Assembly (NCBI GenBank): GCA_910575555.1
Contig: CAJTFX010000004.1
Span: 124,001 to 188,000 of the forward strand
Origin: Lachnospiraceae bacterium
GTDB taxonomy: Bacteria > Bacillota > Clostridia > Lachnospirales > Lachnospiraceae
Length of the DNA: 64,000 nucleotides
Direction: 5' to 3'
Within the stretch, counting starts at the first letter, position 1. Every line of letters starts with the position of its first letter. Of the stretch, positions 10,173 through 17,390 are shown piece after piece. The position numbers and the translations under genes were made by a program. The notes under the pieces were generated by a model. It ran no database searches and was not told where the DNA came from. It saw only the letters and a program-made list of their open reading frames with translations.

Positions 10173-11195
10173 TTACTGCTCCGTATATGCCTTTACAATT
10201 TCCCCGTCCACAACTTCTTTAATTTTCATAAAAACCTGCTCCGAGGCTTTCTTCATTTCCTCCCGCAGCTCTTGTTCCAGAACAACAATCTCTGTTCCGC
10301 TGTCCTCTATCTCTCTTTTTTTATCCGCAATGCGTTCATCTGAGGCCTTTCTGGCCTCCTCCCCTGCGAAGGCCGCCGCTTTTCTTAATATTTCCTGCTC
10401 TTTGGGCATTAGCTCCTCAAAAAAACTGTCGCTGACAATCAGGGAAATCAGATGGGGCAGGTGATTGGTTTCCACCACATAATCCTGCTGTTCATAGAGC
10501 CGGTTGGATACAATGACCTCATAGGGATTTTCCTGGGCGTCAATGGTTCCCTGCTGAAGCCCGATATACACTTCGCTGAAGGTCATGGGCGTCGGGGCTG
10601 CCGCCAGCGCTTTCCAGAAATCCATGTGATAGGAATTCTCCATGGTTCTGATTTTCTGTCCTTTGAAATCATCAAAAGCCCCAATGCTCCGATTGGTGGA
10701 CATCACCCGGAAGCCCTGGTCTGCATATCCCAGCAGCTGGTATCCATGCTCCCGGTACACCTGCTGCACCAGTCCGTAAAATTCAGCATCATCCACTTTC
10801 TCCCGGACTTCTTCAATGGTATCAAACAGGCAGGGCATGTCAAACACCGCCAAATCCTGCATAAAGGGCACCTGGGGCGCCGTATTTTGTATCACAAAGG
10901 GGATATCTCCGGCCTGGCAGGATTCCAGCAGCTCCCGGTCGCCGCCCAAGGTGCTGTTGGGATATACCTGAATCTTCATTTTCCCGCCACTGAGCCTGTC
11001 TACCTCCCCGACAAATTTCTCCGCATAAATCTGGGTTACGGTATCCTCCGGGCTTGCCGTCCCAAGAGGCCAGGCGTATCTTTGTTCCCCTTCTCCTGCC
11101 TCCGGCCTGCCGCAGCCGGAAACCGGAAGAAACAGTAAAACCGCCAGACAGAACACTGTCTGCAAAACACTGTGCCTTATCTTGTTTTTCTCCAT
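10173..11195 (-). CDS. dctP: TRAP transporter substrate-binding lipoprotein, DctP family
   Basis: A 340-aa extracytoplasmic solute-binding protein of a tripartite ATP-independent periplasmic-type transporter, which uses an ion gradient for carboxylate uptake. The signal peptide ends in a lipobox with Cys28 (LPVSGCGRPE), giving membrane anchoring. Family features: YPNSTLGGDRELLESCQAGD, GFRVMSTNRSI, GQKIRTMENSYHMDFWKALAA, where the TMEN arginine normally binds the substrate carboxylate, and YIGLQQGTIDAQENP. It is the last gene of dctQ-dctM-dctP. Location next to aroD and a shikimate dehydrogenase suggests a cyclic hydroxy acid such as quinate or shikimate as substrate (inference). Confidence 0.93.
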   Translation of the reverse strand: MEKNKIRHSVLQTVFCLAVLLFLPVSGCGRPEAGEGEQRYAWPLGTASPEDTVTQIYAEKFVGEVDRLSGGKMKIQVYPNSTLGGDRELLESCQAGDIPFVIQNTAPQVPFMQDLAVFDMPCLFDTIEEVREKVDDAEFYGLVQQVYREHGYQLLGYADQGFRVMSTNRSIGAFDDFKGQKIRTMENSYHMDFWKALAAAPTPMTFSEVYIGLQQGTIDAQENPYEVIVSNRLYEQQDYVVETNHLPHLISLIVSDSFFEELMPKEQEILRKAAAFAGEEARKASDERIADKKREIEDSGTEIVVLEQELREEMKKASEQVFMKIKEVVDGEIVKAYTEQ

Positions 11196-11206
11196 CTCCG
11201 CACCTC

Positions 11207-12496
11207 CTAAAGAAACGCCAGGCTGATTGCCGGCACAAAAGTTAAAAGAAGCAGAGCAGCCAGAAAATACAGAATCATGGGCATGGCTTTTCCTGCAATC
11301 TCCATCACCGGAATATCCGACAGAGAGCTTGCCACAAACAGATTCACGCCTATGGGCGGCGTCACAAATCCAATGGCCAGATTCACCACCATCATCACTC
11401 CAAAATGTACCGGGTGCATGCCCACGGCTTCCACAATGGGCAGCAGAATCGGCGCCAGAATCAGAATCGCCGGCGTGGTGTCCATTACCATCCCTACTAT
11501 TAATAGAAAGAGATTAATCACAAGAAGCAATGCGATCCGGTTGGTCACATGGGCAAGCAGCCATCCGCTGACCGCCTGGGGCACCTGCATCAGAGTCAGA
11601 ACCCTGGAAAACGCCACAGAAGCAGCCAGAATAAACATAATGGGCGCATAAGTGCGGACAGATTCTTTCATAATCCCCCAGATATCTCCAAATCCAATGG
11701 ATTTATAGACAAACAGACTGACAAACAGCGCATAAAACACAGAGATTACCGCCGCTTCCGTGGGGGAAGCAATTCCCGAATAGATGCATCCCAGGATAAT
11801 CACCGGGCTGAGCAGTGCAAAAAAACTGTCTCTCAGCACGGCAAACAAACCCTTTTTATGGAGTTCTCCCACCACGGCGCTTATTTTTTCCCGATCCTCC
11901 CCATGCTTTCTGCAATAATAAAACGCATACAGCATCAAAAGCGCGCTGATCAGAAGCCCCGGGATAATTCCGGACAGAAACAAATCGCTGACGGAAGCTC
12001 CGGAAGCCATGCCGTACATAATAAAAGGAATACTGGGCGGAATAATCACTCCCAAACCGCCGGACACCGCCACCACCGCAGTGGAAAAAGATTTGTCATA
12101 TCCCAGTTTTACTAAAATGGGAATGGTCATGCTTCCAACCGCCGCCACTGTAGCAGGCGCGGAACCGGAAATCGCTCCGTAGAACAGACAGGTGACAATC
12201 ACGGCGCAGGGAACTCCCGCCGTGCGGCTGCCCAGAAAAAAGGCAAATACGTCAAACAGCTTTTTGGAAATTCCGCCTTTGGCCATCACAATACCTGAAA
12301 GCACAAACATAGGCACTGCAAGCAGCGGAAAACTGTCAATGCCGCCTAACATGGAACGTATTACAAACTGCCCGGAGGCCGTAAAGGAAGGATCAAAGGC
12401 TCCCGGAAGCACTGACACAATTCCAAGGGAAATGGACACCGGAATTGCAATGACCAGACATATCACAAAAATTATAAATACAACCACTGCTGACAT
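11207..12496 (-). CDS. dctM: TRAP transporter large permease, DctM family
   Basis: A 429-aa polytopic membrane protein, the ion-coupled transport subunit of the TRAP system. Typical DctM motifs include PLLAVPMFVLSGIVMAKGGI near the N-terminus, GAISGSAPATVAAVGSMTIP, VVIPPSIPFIMYG-like sequence (VIIPPSIPFIMYGMASGAS) and FVTPPIGVNLFVASSLS near the C-terminus. The start ATG is preceded by GGAGGTGGGCTGAAC. The gene ends 11 nt before dctP and starts 2 nt after the dctQ stop, so the three are one operon. Confidence 0.95.
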   Translation of the reverse strand: MSAVVVFIIFVICLVIAIPVSISLGIVSVLPGAFDPSFTASGQFVIRSMLGGIDSFPLLAVPMFVLSGIVMAKGGISKKLFDVFAFFLGSRTAGVPCAVIVTCLFYGAISGSAPATVAAVGSMTIPILVKLGYDKSFSTAVVAVSGGLGVIIPPSIPFIMYGMASGASVSDLFLSGIIPGLLISALLMLYAFYYCRKHGEDREKISAVVGELHKKGLFAVLRDSFFALLSPVIILGCIYSGIASPTEAAVISVFYALFVSLFVYKSIGFGDIWGIMKESVRTYAPIMFILAASVAFSRVLTLMQVPQAVSGWLLAHVTNRIALLLVINLFLLIVGMVMDTTPAILILAPILLPIVEAVGMHPVHFGVMMVVNLAIGFVTPPIGVNLFVASSLSDIPVMEIAGKAMPMILYFLAALLLLTFVPAISLAFL

Positions 12497-12498
12497 GT

Positions 12499-13035
12499 TC
12501 AGCCCACCTCCCTTTTGTTTTTCTCTTCTGCAGTTCTTTTTCCCGGCTCCTCCTGCCCGGTCCGCAGCACCTGCAGCTCAATATACCACCGCTGGATAAT
12601 CCGCAGCGCCGTCAGAAGAAAGCTGAACAGAGGCGCCGCCTGGATATAGTACATGGGAATCCGGCAGGCCGGGCTGACCTGGCCGCTTTCCACTGCGGAT
12701 ATCAGATACTGTACGGCAAAAGGCATCAGATAGAAAAAGAAAATCAGCTCAAAGGTATGGTTTACCAGTTTGAACACCGCCTTGCCCCGCCTGGGAAACA
12801 TGGCTACAAACTGCTCAATTTTAATAGAAACACATTTCTTTGTGCAATAGCTGACGCTTAGAAACCCCGCCCACACAAAGATATATCTAGTAAGCTCTTC
12901 GGACCAGGAAAGAGATGCTCCCAGCGCATACCGGGAAAACACCTGGATTCCCATAATGAGCATCATCAGAATCAGGCTTACCGCCATAAGGAATTCTTCC
13001 AGGCTGTCGTTGAGCCAAGAGAATACTCGCTTCAT
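12499..13035 (-). CDS. dctQ: TRAP transporter small permease, DctQ family
   Basis: A 178-aa membrane protein with four predicted helices. Its opening EEFLMAVSLILMMLIMGIQV, then FSRYALGASLSWSEELTRY and FVWAGFLSVSYCTKK, match the DctQ signature (RY..G....W.EE..RY...W..F.G). It stabilises the DctM channel and contacts DctP. The ATG follows AAGGAGGAAGCCT. The charged tail (about 160-178) is cytoplasmic. First gene of the dctQMP set, 74 nt after aroD. Confidence 0.93.
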   Translation of the reverse strand: MKRVFSWLNDSLEEFLMAVSLILMMLIMGIQVFSRYALGASLSWSEELTRYIFVWAGFLSVSYCTKKCVSIKIEQFVAMFPRRGKAVFKLVNHTFELIFFFYLMPFAVQYLISAVESGQVSPACRIPMYYIQAAPLFSFLLTALRIIQRWYIELQVLRTGQEEPGKRTAEEKNKREVG

Positions 13036-13058
13036 AGGCTTCCTCCTTATGCATCGTA

Positions 13059-13091
13059 AAGGGCCCGGCGAACTTACATCGTCAGGCCCTT
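13059..13091. terminator. Hairpin between aroD and dctQ
   Basis: AAGGGCC and GGCCCTT arms frame a 19-nt interior with partial extra pairing (GGCGA/TCGTC). The T-tract is weak on the minus strand, so this may only partly terminate and could set the aroD to TRAP expression ratio. Confidence 0.45.
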
Positions 13092-13109
13092 CATTATTTA
13101 CCTATTTCA

Positions 13110-13871
13110 TTACAGACTCTTATGCAGCAGGGAAAGTACCTGCGCCAGATCCTCCACTCCCATCTGCCCCGGCGCGGAAGCTTTTTTCGCCGCTCCAAAG
13201 GTCAGCGCAGAGCCGAACACTTCGCCGCACAGACGGCTGATTACCCCTGTGCCTGCCATAGACATGGTAATAATCGGACGGTCTGCATGTTTCCGGTTCA
13301 TCTCCTCTGTTGCCGCAAGCAACGTCAGGACATCCTCCTTGCTTTTGGGCATTACGGCAATTTTCGGAATATCTGCGCCAAGCTCCTGCATCTTGCAGAG
13401 CCTTCCCACAATATCGTCTTTTGCCGGGGTTTTGTCAAAATCATGGTTGGAGGCAACCACTTTCACCCCATGCTGATGCACTGCTTCAATTATTTCTTTT
13501 ACCACTTCATCCCCAGTAAACGCTTCCACATCCACCAAATCCACACAGCCGCTTTCTGCCGCCGCAATATTCAGCTTCTTGTAAGCTTCCGGCTCGATAG
13601 CCCGCTCTCCGCCTTCTTTGGAAGTGCGGAACGTAAACAGAATCGGAATTTCCTTTAATGCCTCACGCAGCTCTGCCAGAACTTCTTTCACTTTATCTGT
13701 CTCAAATACATGCTCAAACCAGTCTACGCGCCACTCCACAACGTCCACGGGAATTGCGTCAAAGGTTTTGGCCTCTTTGATAATCTCCTCCTTAGTCACT
13801 CCTACAATCGGCACACAGATTTTGGGAATTCCTTCCCCTATTTTAATATTCCTTACTACTACCGGATTCAT
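13110..13871 (-). CDS. aroD: Type I 3-dehydroquinate dehydratase
   Basis: A 253-aa class I enzyme interconverting 3-dehydroquinate and 3-dehydroshikimate through a Schiff base. Catalytic His143 (ASNHDFDKTP) and Schiff-base Lys170 (DIPKIAVMPKS) are both present and have the same numbering as enterobacterial AroD. VVEWRVDWFE, MSMAGTGVISR and the C-terminal GAAKKASAPGQM are also characteristic. The start follows AGGAGGTAGTAAA. Position between TRAP and MFS transporters, next to a YdiB-like aroE and lysR, suggests a catabolic or salvage role rather than core chorismate synthesis; the reaction is reversible. Confidence 0.96.
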   Translation of the reverse strand: MNPVVVRNIKIGEGIPKICVPIVGVTKEEIIKEAKTFDAIPVDVVEWRVDWFEHVFETDKVKEVLAELREALKEIPILFTFRTSKEGGERAIEPEAYKKLNIAAAESGCVDLVDVEAFTGDEVVKEIIEAVHQHGVKVVASNHDFDKTPAKDDIVGRLCKMQELGADIPKIAVMPKSKEDVLTLLAATEEMNRKHADRPIITMSMAGTGVISRLCGEVFGSALTFGAAKKASAPGQMGVEDLAQVLSLLHKSL

Positions 13872-13916
13872 TTTACTACCTCCTGCTTCTTTGGATTTTC
13901 AATAACAGTTCTGATA

Positions 13917-15110
13917 TTATCCCTGATTCGATTTCCGGGAATTCTCCACTAAGGTTCCATACCTTATATTTACAAATACTGCAAGAATAACTCCTACAAC
14001 TGTAATAATTAAGTTCATAATAATTACATTCATAGCTGTCATCTTAGAAGCTGCGCTTAAGATCGTATAGTTGCACAAACTGGAGGCAATCATCACCAGA
14101 CTTGTGATGGTTCCCTTGATCTTGGGGAACAGATCATTGACTGTAGCAGTGGCCATCTGAAGAACGCCGCCTGCCGCCGCATATCCAAGCACAAAGGCTC
14201 CCACATAACAAATCATCGGAGTTTTTATAAGATATACCAACACCAGCATCACGGCTGAAATCGCCGGGTAAATGACAAGAAATCTCACCTGTTTGAATTT
14301 GGTAATCAAGACACTCGTAACCACAAGCGCAACCATCGTTCCGGCTGAATAATAGGTCTGCATGATGGAAACTGTCTCTGAGGGGATGCCCGCAACTTCT
14401 TTTCCGAATGTCTGGGCGCAATTGAGCCAAAGCTGGAATGTTGCCGTGCTTGTAAATCCGATCAAAATAAGGGCAACGCTTTCCAGTGAAAAATGCGCAT
14501 TTTTCAGGTTATCAATGAATGATTCTGATTTGCCGCTTGCAGATTCCTGGGGCAAAGGCGCAAAAATTGCCAGTACGCCCAGAACTGCAATTACAATGCC
14601 CGCCACCAAAGGCAGCGTCAGGTATGACATTTTCGTTCCTGCAAACACGCCTAAGAAGAACGGCATCATCAATTGGGCAATAGAAATAAAGAATTTAATT
14701 CCCATGGTTGCAATTCCTGTGTATGCGTATATAATCTCCGCCACTGCAGGATAAGTCGCCGTATCCAGGAAAGAATTTGCAATGCCGCCTAAGACTGCTG
14801 CCACGTAAGCGATCTGTATATTGGGTGAAAAAGCAATTCCCACAAAGAAGATTACATAGGAAGCCACGCCAATCAAAACAGATACCCTGCGTCCCAGCTT
14901 ATCCGACAGAGGTCCTGCAAATGGAAGGGATATCAGTCTTCCCAACCCCAGGGCCGCCGCAATTGCAGTTACCTGCATTACATCATCAATTCCCCATTGC
15001 GCAATCAGCATTTCCTTTACCACCTGCTGGCTTAAAATAGAACAGCCGATCCCATGGATAAAAAAATTCAAATACAGAATCAGTGCACTAAATAAATATT
15101 TCTTTTTCAT
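13917..15110 (-). CDS. MFS transporter (putative shikimate/quinate-type)
   Basis: A 397-aa twelve-helix major facilitator. The loop 2-3 signature appears as GRLISLPFAGPLSDKLGRRV, and a central charged loop lies around EDxSGKSESFIDNLKNAHF-like sequence (SASGKSESFIDNLKN). ATG at 15110 is chosen because GGAGGAAAAC sits directly upstream; 25 open codons further upstream lack a ribosome binding site. It lies 102 nt behind aroE and 45 nt before aroD, all on the same strand. Its substrate is inferred only from neighbours. A second transporter (TRAP) nearby suggests uptake of one compound and exchange or uptake of another. Confidence 0.85.
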   Translation of the reverse strand: MKKKYLFSALILYLNFFIHGIGCSILSQQVVKEMLIAQWGIDDVMQVTAIAAALGLGRLISLPFAGPLSDKLGRRVSVLIGVASYVIFFVGIAFSPNIQIAYVAAVLGGIANSFLDTATYPAVAEIIYAYTGIATMGIKFFISIAQLMMPFFLGVFAGTKMSYLTLPLVAGIVIAVLGVLAIFAPLPQESASGKSESFIDNLKNAHFSLESVALILIGFTSTATFQLWLNCAQTFGKEVAGIPSETVSIMQTYYSAGTMVALVVTSVLITKFKQVRFLVIYPAISAVMLVLVYLIKTPMICYVGAFVLGYAAAGGVLQMATATVNDLFPKIKGTITSLVMIASSLCNYTILSAASKMTAMNVIIMNLIITVVGVILAVFVNIRYGTLVENSRKSNQG

Positions 15111-15212
15111 GTTTTCCTCCACTGGTGCAAAAGCGCATCCAGTGCGCCATGCACCGTCCACTATCATTCCTATGATGTTATTCAATTGTCAATCTGCAAA
15201 TATATTTTTATT

Positions 15213-16088
15213 TTAGTCGTATTTAATGTCAAGAATTTTCTTCATATGCTCAATGGGCATTTCTTTTCCGGTCCACATCTCAAAAGCAGCCGCACCCTGG
15301 AACAGCATCATTCCCATGCCGTTCATAGTCTTGCAGCCCACTTCTTTTGCCATCTTAAGCATTGCTGTCTCTCTGGGAGAATATACAACGTCTGTTACAA
15401 TCAGCTCCGGACGGAAGAAAGATTTGTCAGGAATATATGTCTGTCCCTCCAAAGGTTTCATTCCCATACCCGTTGCATTTGCAAAAAGATAAGAATCTGC
15501 GATTTCTTCTTTTAATTTATCCAGATCTGCCAGATCGTATAAAGCTACCTTGCAGTTGGTTTTTTCGCTGATTTTACGCACAGTTTCCTCTGCATTGCTC
15601 CAGAATTTGTCTTTGATATTGAAAATAGACATCTCTGCCACTCCGTCCAGAGCCGCCTGCACCTCAATGGCTGTAGCTGCGCCGCCGGAGCCTACGATAG
15701 TCATTTTCTTGCCGATCACGTCGATATTGTTGTCTTTCAGAGATTTCATATAGCCGATACCGTCTGTAATGTGTCCGGTCAGTACGCCATTCTCATTGAC
15801 AATGGTATTCACTGCGCCGCACAATTCTGCTGCCGGTGATAATTTGTCCAGATATTTATGTACTACTGTCTTGTTGGGCATGGATACATTCGAGCCCACC
15901 ATCTTCAGCGCCCTGAGACCTTTCACTGCGTCCTCCAGAGTATCGTTGTCTACTTCAAAAGCAAGATATGCATAGTCCAGACCAAGATATGCAAATGCCT
16001 CATTGTGCATTGCCGGTGAACTTGAATGTCTGATTGGATAAGCCATTAATCCGATAAGTTCTGTATGTCCTGTAATTCTCTCTGCCAT
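15213..16088 (-). CDS. aroE: Shikimate/quinate dehydrogenase (AroE/YdiB family)
   Basis: A 291-aa enzyme that oxidises shikimate (or quinate) or does the reverse. Substrate residues are visible: HSSSPAMHN near Ser22-24, catalytic Lys73 in SMPNK and Asp109 in HITDGIG. The nucleotide loop is GSGGAA (133-138). After the second strand it reads FNIKDKF (156-162) instead of the NRT motif of NADP-specific AroE. An Asp here resembles YdiB (NRRDEFF), which accepts NAD and quinate, so a catabolic dehydrogenase is inferred. ATG at 16088 has AAGGAAATAAC upstream. It lies downstream of lysR with its own strong promoter. Confidence 0.93.
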   Translation of the reverse strand: MAERITGHTELIGLMAYPIRHSSSPAMHNEAFAYLGLDYAYLAFEVDNDTLEDAVKGLRALKMVGSNVSMPNKTVVHKYLDKLSPAAELCGAVNTIVNENGVLTGHITDGIGYMKSLKDNNIDVIGKKMTIVGSGGAATAIEVQAALDGVAEMSIFNIKDKFWSNAEETVRKISEKTNCKVALYDLADLDKLKEEIADSYLFANATGMGMKPLEGQTYIPDKSFFRPELIVTDVVYSPRETAMLKMAKEVGCKTMNGMGMMLFQGAAAFEMWTGKEMPIEHMKKILDIKYD

Positions 16089-16169
16089 GTTATTTCCTTC
16101 TTTCATTCTTAATTTTATCGTTCTCTTATTGTCTTTCCTATTGTGTCTCCTGCCCGTTTGTTAAATCTC

Positions 16170-16180
16170 TGACAACCTCT
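16170..16180. promoter_or_regulatory. Candidate LysR operator, copy 1 (TGACAACCTCT)
   Basis: The 11-mer TGACAACCTCT occurs here, just downstream of the aroE promoter, and again at 17296-17306 upstream of the oxidoreductase gene. Around it TTGT-N10-ACAA fits the loose T-N11-A pattern of LysR-type sites. The function is inferred. Confidence 0.4.
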
Positions 16181-16188
16181 TGGCAATC

Positions 16189-16217
16189 ATTATATACTAC
16201 CTTTTTCATTTTTTCAA
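16189..16217 (-). promoter_or_regulatory. Strong SigA-type promoter for aroE
   Basis: Minus strand TTGAAA (16217-16212), 17-nt spacer, TATAAT (16194-16189). It overlaps the 3' end of lysR and would start aroE transcription near 16182, about 94 nt before the ATG. Confidence 0.75.
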
Positions 16218-17093
16218 CTGTTGATTTTGCACATAATCCAAAAATTTTTTTAAAACCGGCGGCTGATACTGGCCTTTTAACTGGGCCATATAGATGTAGC
16301 GTTCGATGACAGGCTCCGTAATATTCAAGGTTTTCACATCCAGATATTTCAGCACCGGAACCTCCGGCATCACTGCAATTCCGAAATTTCCGGCCACAAG
16401 GCCCGCCATGGCGCTGTCCTCCTCAATCTCATAGGCAATCTTCGGTGCAATTCCCGCCATATCGAACATTTTCACAATGGTAGGGCGAAGGCCGCTGGAT
16501 CTGGTGAAAAATATCTGAGGAAAATCTGCCGTCTCTTTCAGGGAAATCCTGTCCTTTTGAGCCAGGGGGTGATTTTTCGCCACAACTACCACCAGTTTTT
16601 CCTCCGCTACCGGCTCAAATATCATCTGCTTCTCTTCTTCTTTTCTGGAACAGAAGGCCACGTCATATTTCTCTTCCTTCAGCCCCCGGATAATTTCTAT
16701 GGTATTTCCCACTGTAAACCGAAACTGCACATTCAGCTGCGGATGCTCCTCCATAAACTGCCGTACCAGCCGGGGCACAAATTCCAGTCCCAGCGTATAG
16801 ATATAGGCCAGATCAATGACGCCGGAATTTTTTCCAGTCAGCGCTTTCGTCTTTTTAATGCCAACTTCTAAAGACTGCAGAGATTCCCGGGCATGCTCCA
16901 AAAATACTTTTCCATATTTGGTCAGAACCACGTTGCGCCCTCTTTTTTCAAAAAGCTCCGCTCCCAGTTCCTCTTCTAACCTGGCAATGGCGTGGCTTAA
17001 GCTTGGCTGAGTGATGGACAGTATTTCCGCCGCCCTGGAATAATGCTCTGTTTCTGCCAATGTTACAAAATAATAAAGCTGATTTAGATTCAT
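16206..17093 (-). CDS. LysR-family transcriptional regulator (QuiR-like by context)
   Basis: A 295-aa LysR-type regulator. The N-terminal winged helix-turn-helix reads MNLNQLYYFVTLAETEHYSR then AAEILSITQPSLSHAIARLE, followed by a helical linker and an effector domain from about residue 90 (GVIDLAYIYTLGLEFVPRL, HPLAQKDRISLKE, MAGLVAGNFGIAVMPEVPVL). The frame stays open far upstream, but the HTH alignment fixes the ATG at 17093. It is divergent from the oxidoreductase at 17391 and directly upstream of aroE, the classic layout for a LysR regulator of both units. In Listeria, QuiR of this family responds to shikimate; the same inducer is inferred here. Confidence 0.92.
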   Translation of the reverse strand: MNLNQLYYFVTLAETEHYSRAAEILSITQPSLSHAIARLEEELGAELFEKRGRNVVLTKYGKVFLEHARESLQSLEVGIKKTKALTGKNSGVIDLAYIYTLGLEFVPRLVRQFMEEHPQLNVQFRFTVGNTIEIIRGLKEEKYDVAFCSRKEEEKQMIFEPVAEEKLVVVVAKNHPLAQKDRISLKETADFPQIFFTRSSGLRPTIVKMFDMAGIAPKIAYEIEEDSAMAGLVAGNFGIAVMPEVPVLKYLDVKTLNITEPVIERYIYMAQLKGQYQPPVLKKFLDYVQNQQLKK

Positions 17094-17390
17094 TTTCTGC
17101 ACATATCCTTTCCGAAAACTTACTTCCACAGGGCAGCCTGCGCCGCCAAAGGTATTCTGAATCATATCATACCAAAATCCATGCACATTTTCTATAGATT
17201 TTAACAAAAATATCAATTTGTTTTCTGATTCTTTATCCATTATACTGAATGCAACAAATATACCAGGGCTGCCCGTACCTGGATATATGCTATATTGACA
17301 ACCTCTCAAACCTATTTGATTGTCACTCCTGCACAAGATTCTCCAGCAGGATCGGCAAAATGAAACTTCAGAACCTGGGGGTAATCGTCC
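17094..17390. promoter_or_regulatory. Divergent control region between lysR and the oxidoreductase gene
   Basis: This 297-bp region holds no gene. It is AT-rich in the middle. A possible plus-strand -10 TATACT lies at about 17241-17246 with a weak TTGTTT upstream. At 17296-17325 an inverted repeat TGACAA-N18-TTGTCA contains the 11-mer shared with the aroE leader (17296-17306). These are the best candidates for LysR binding and activation of the plus-strand gene. Confidence 0.5.
17296..17306. promoter_or_regulatory. Candidate LysR operator, copy 2 (TGACAACCTCT)
   Basis: Identical 11-mer to 16170-16180, here about 85-95 nt upstream of the oxidoreductase ATG and forming one arm of TGACAA-N18-TTGTCA (17296-17325). 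Confidence 0.4.
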
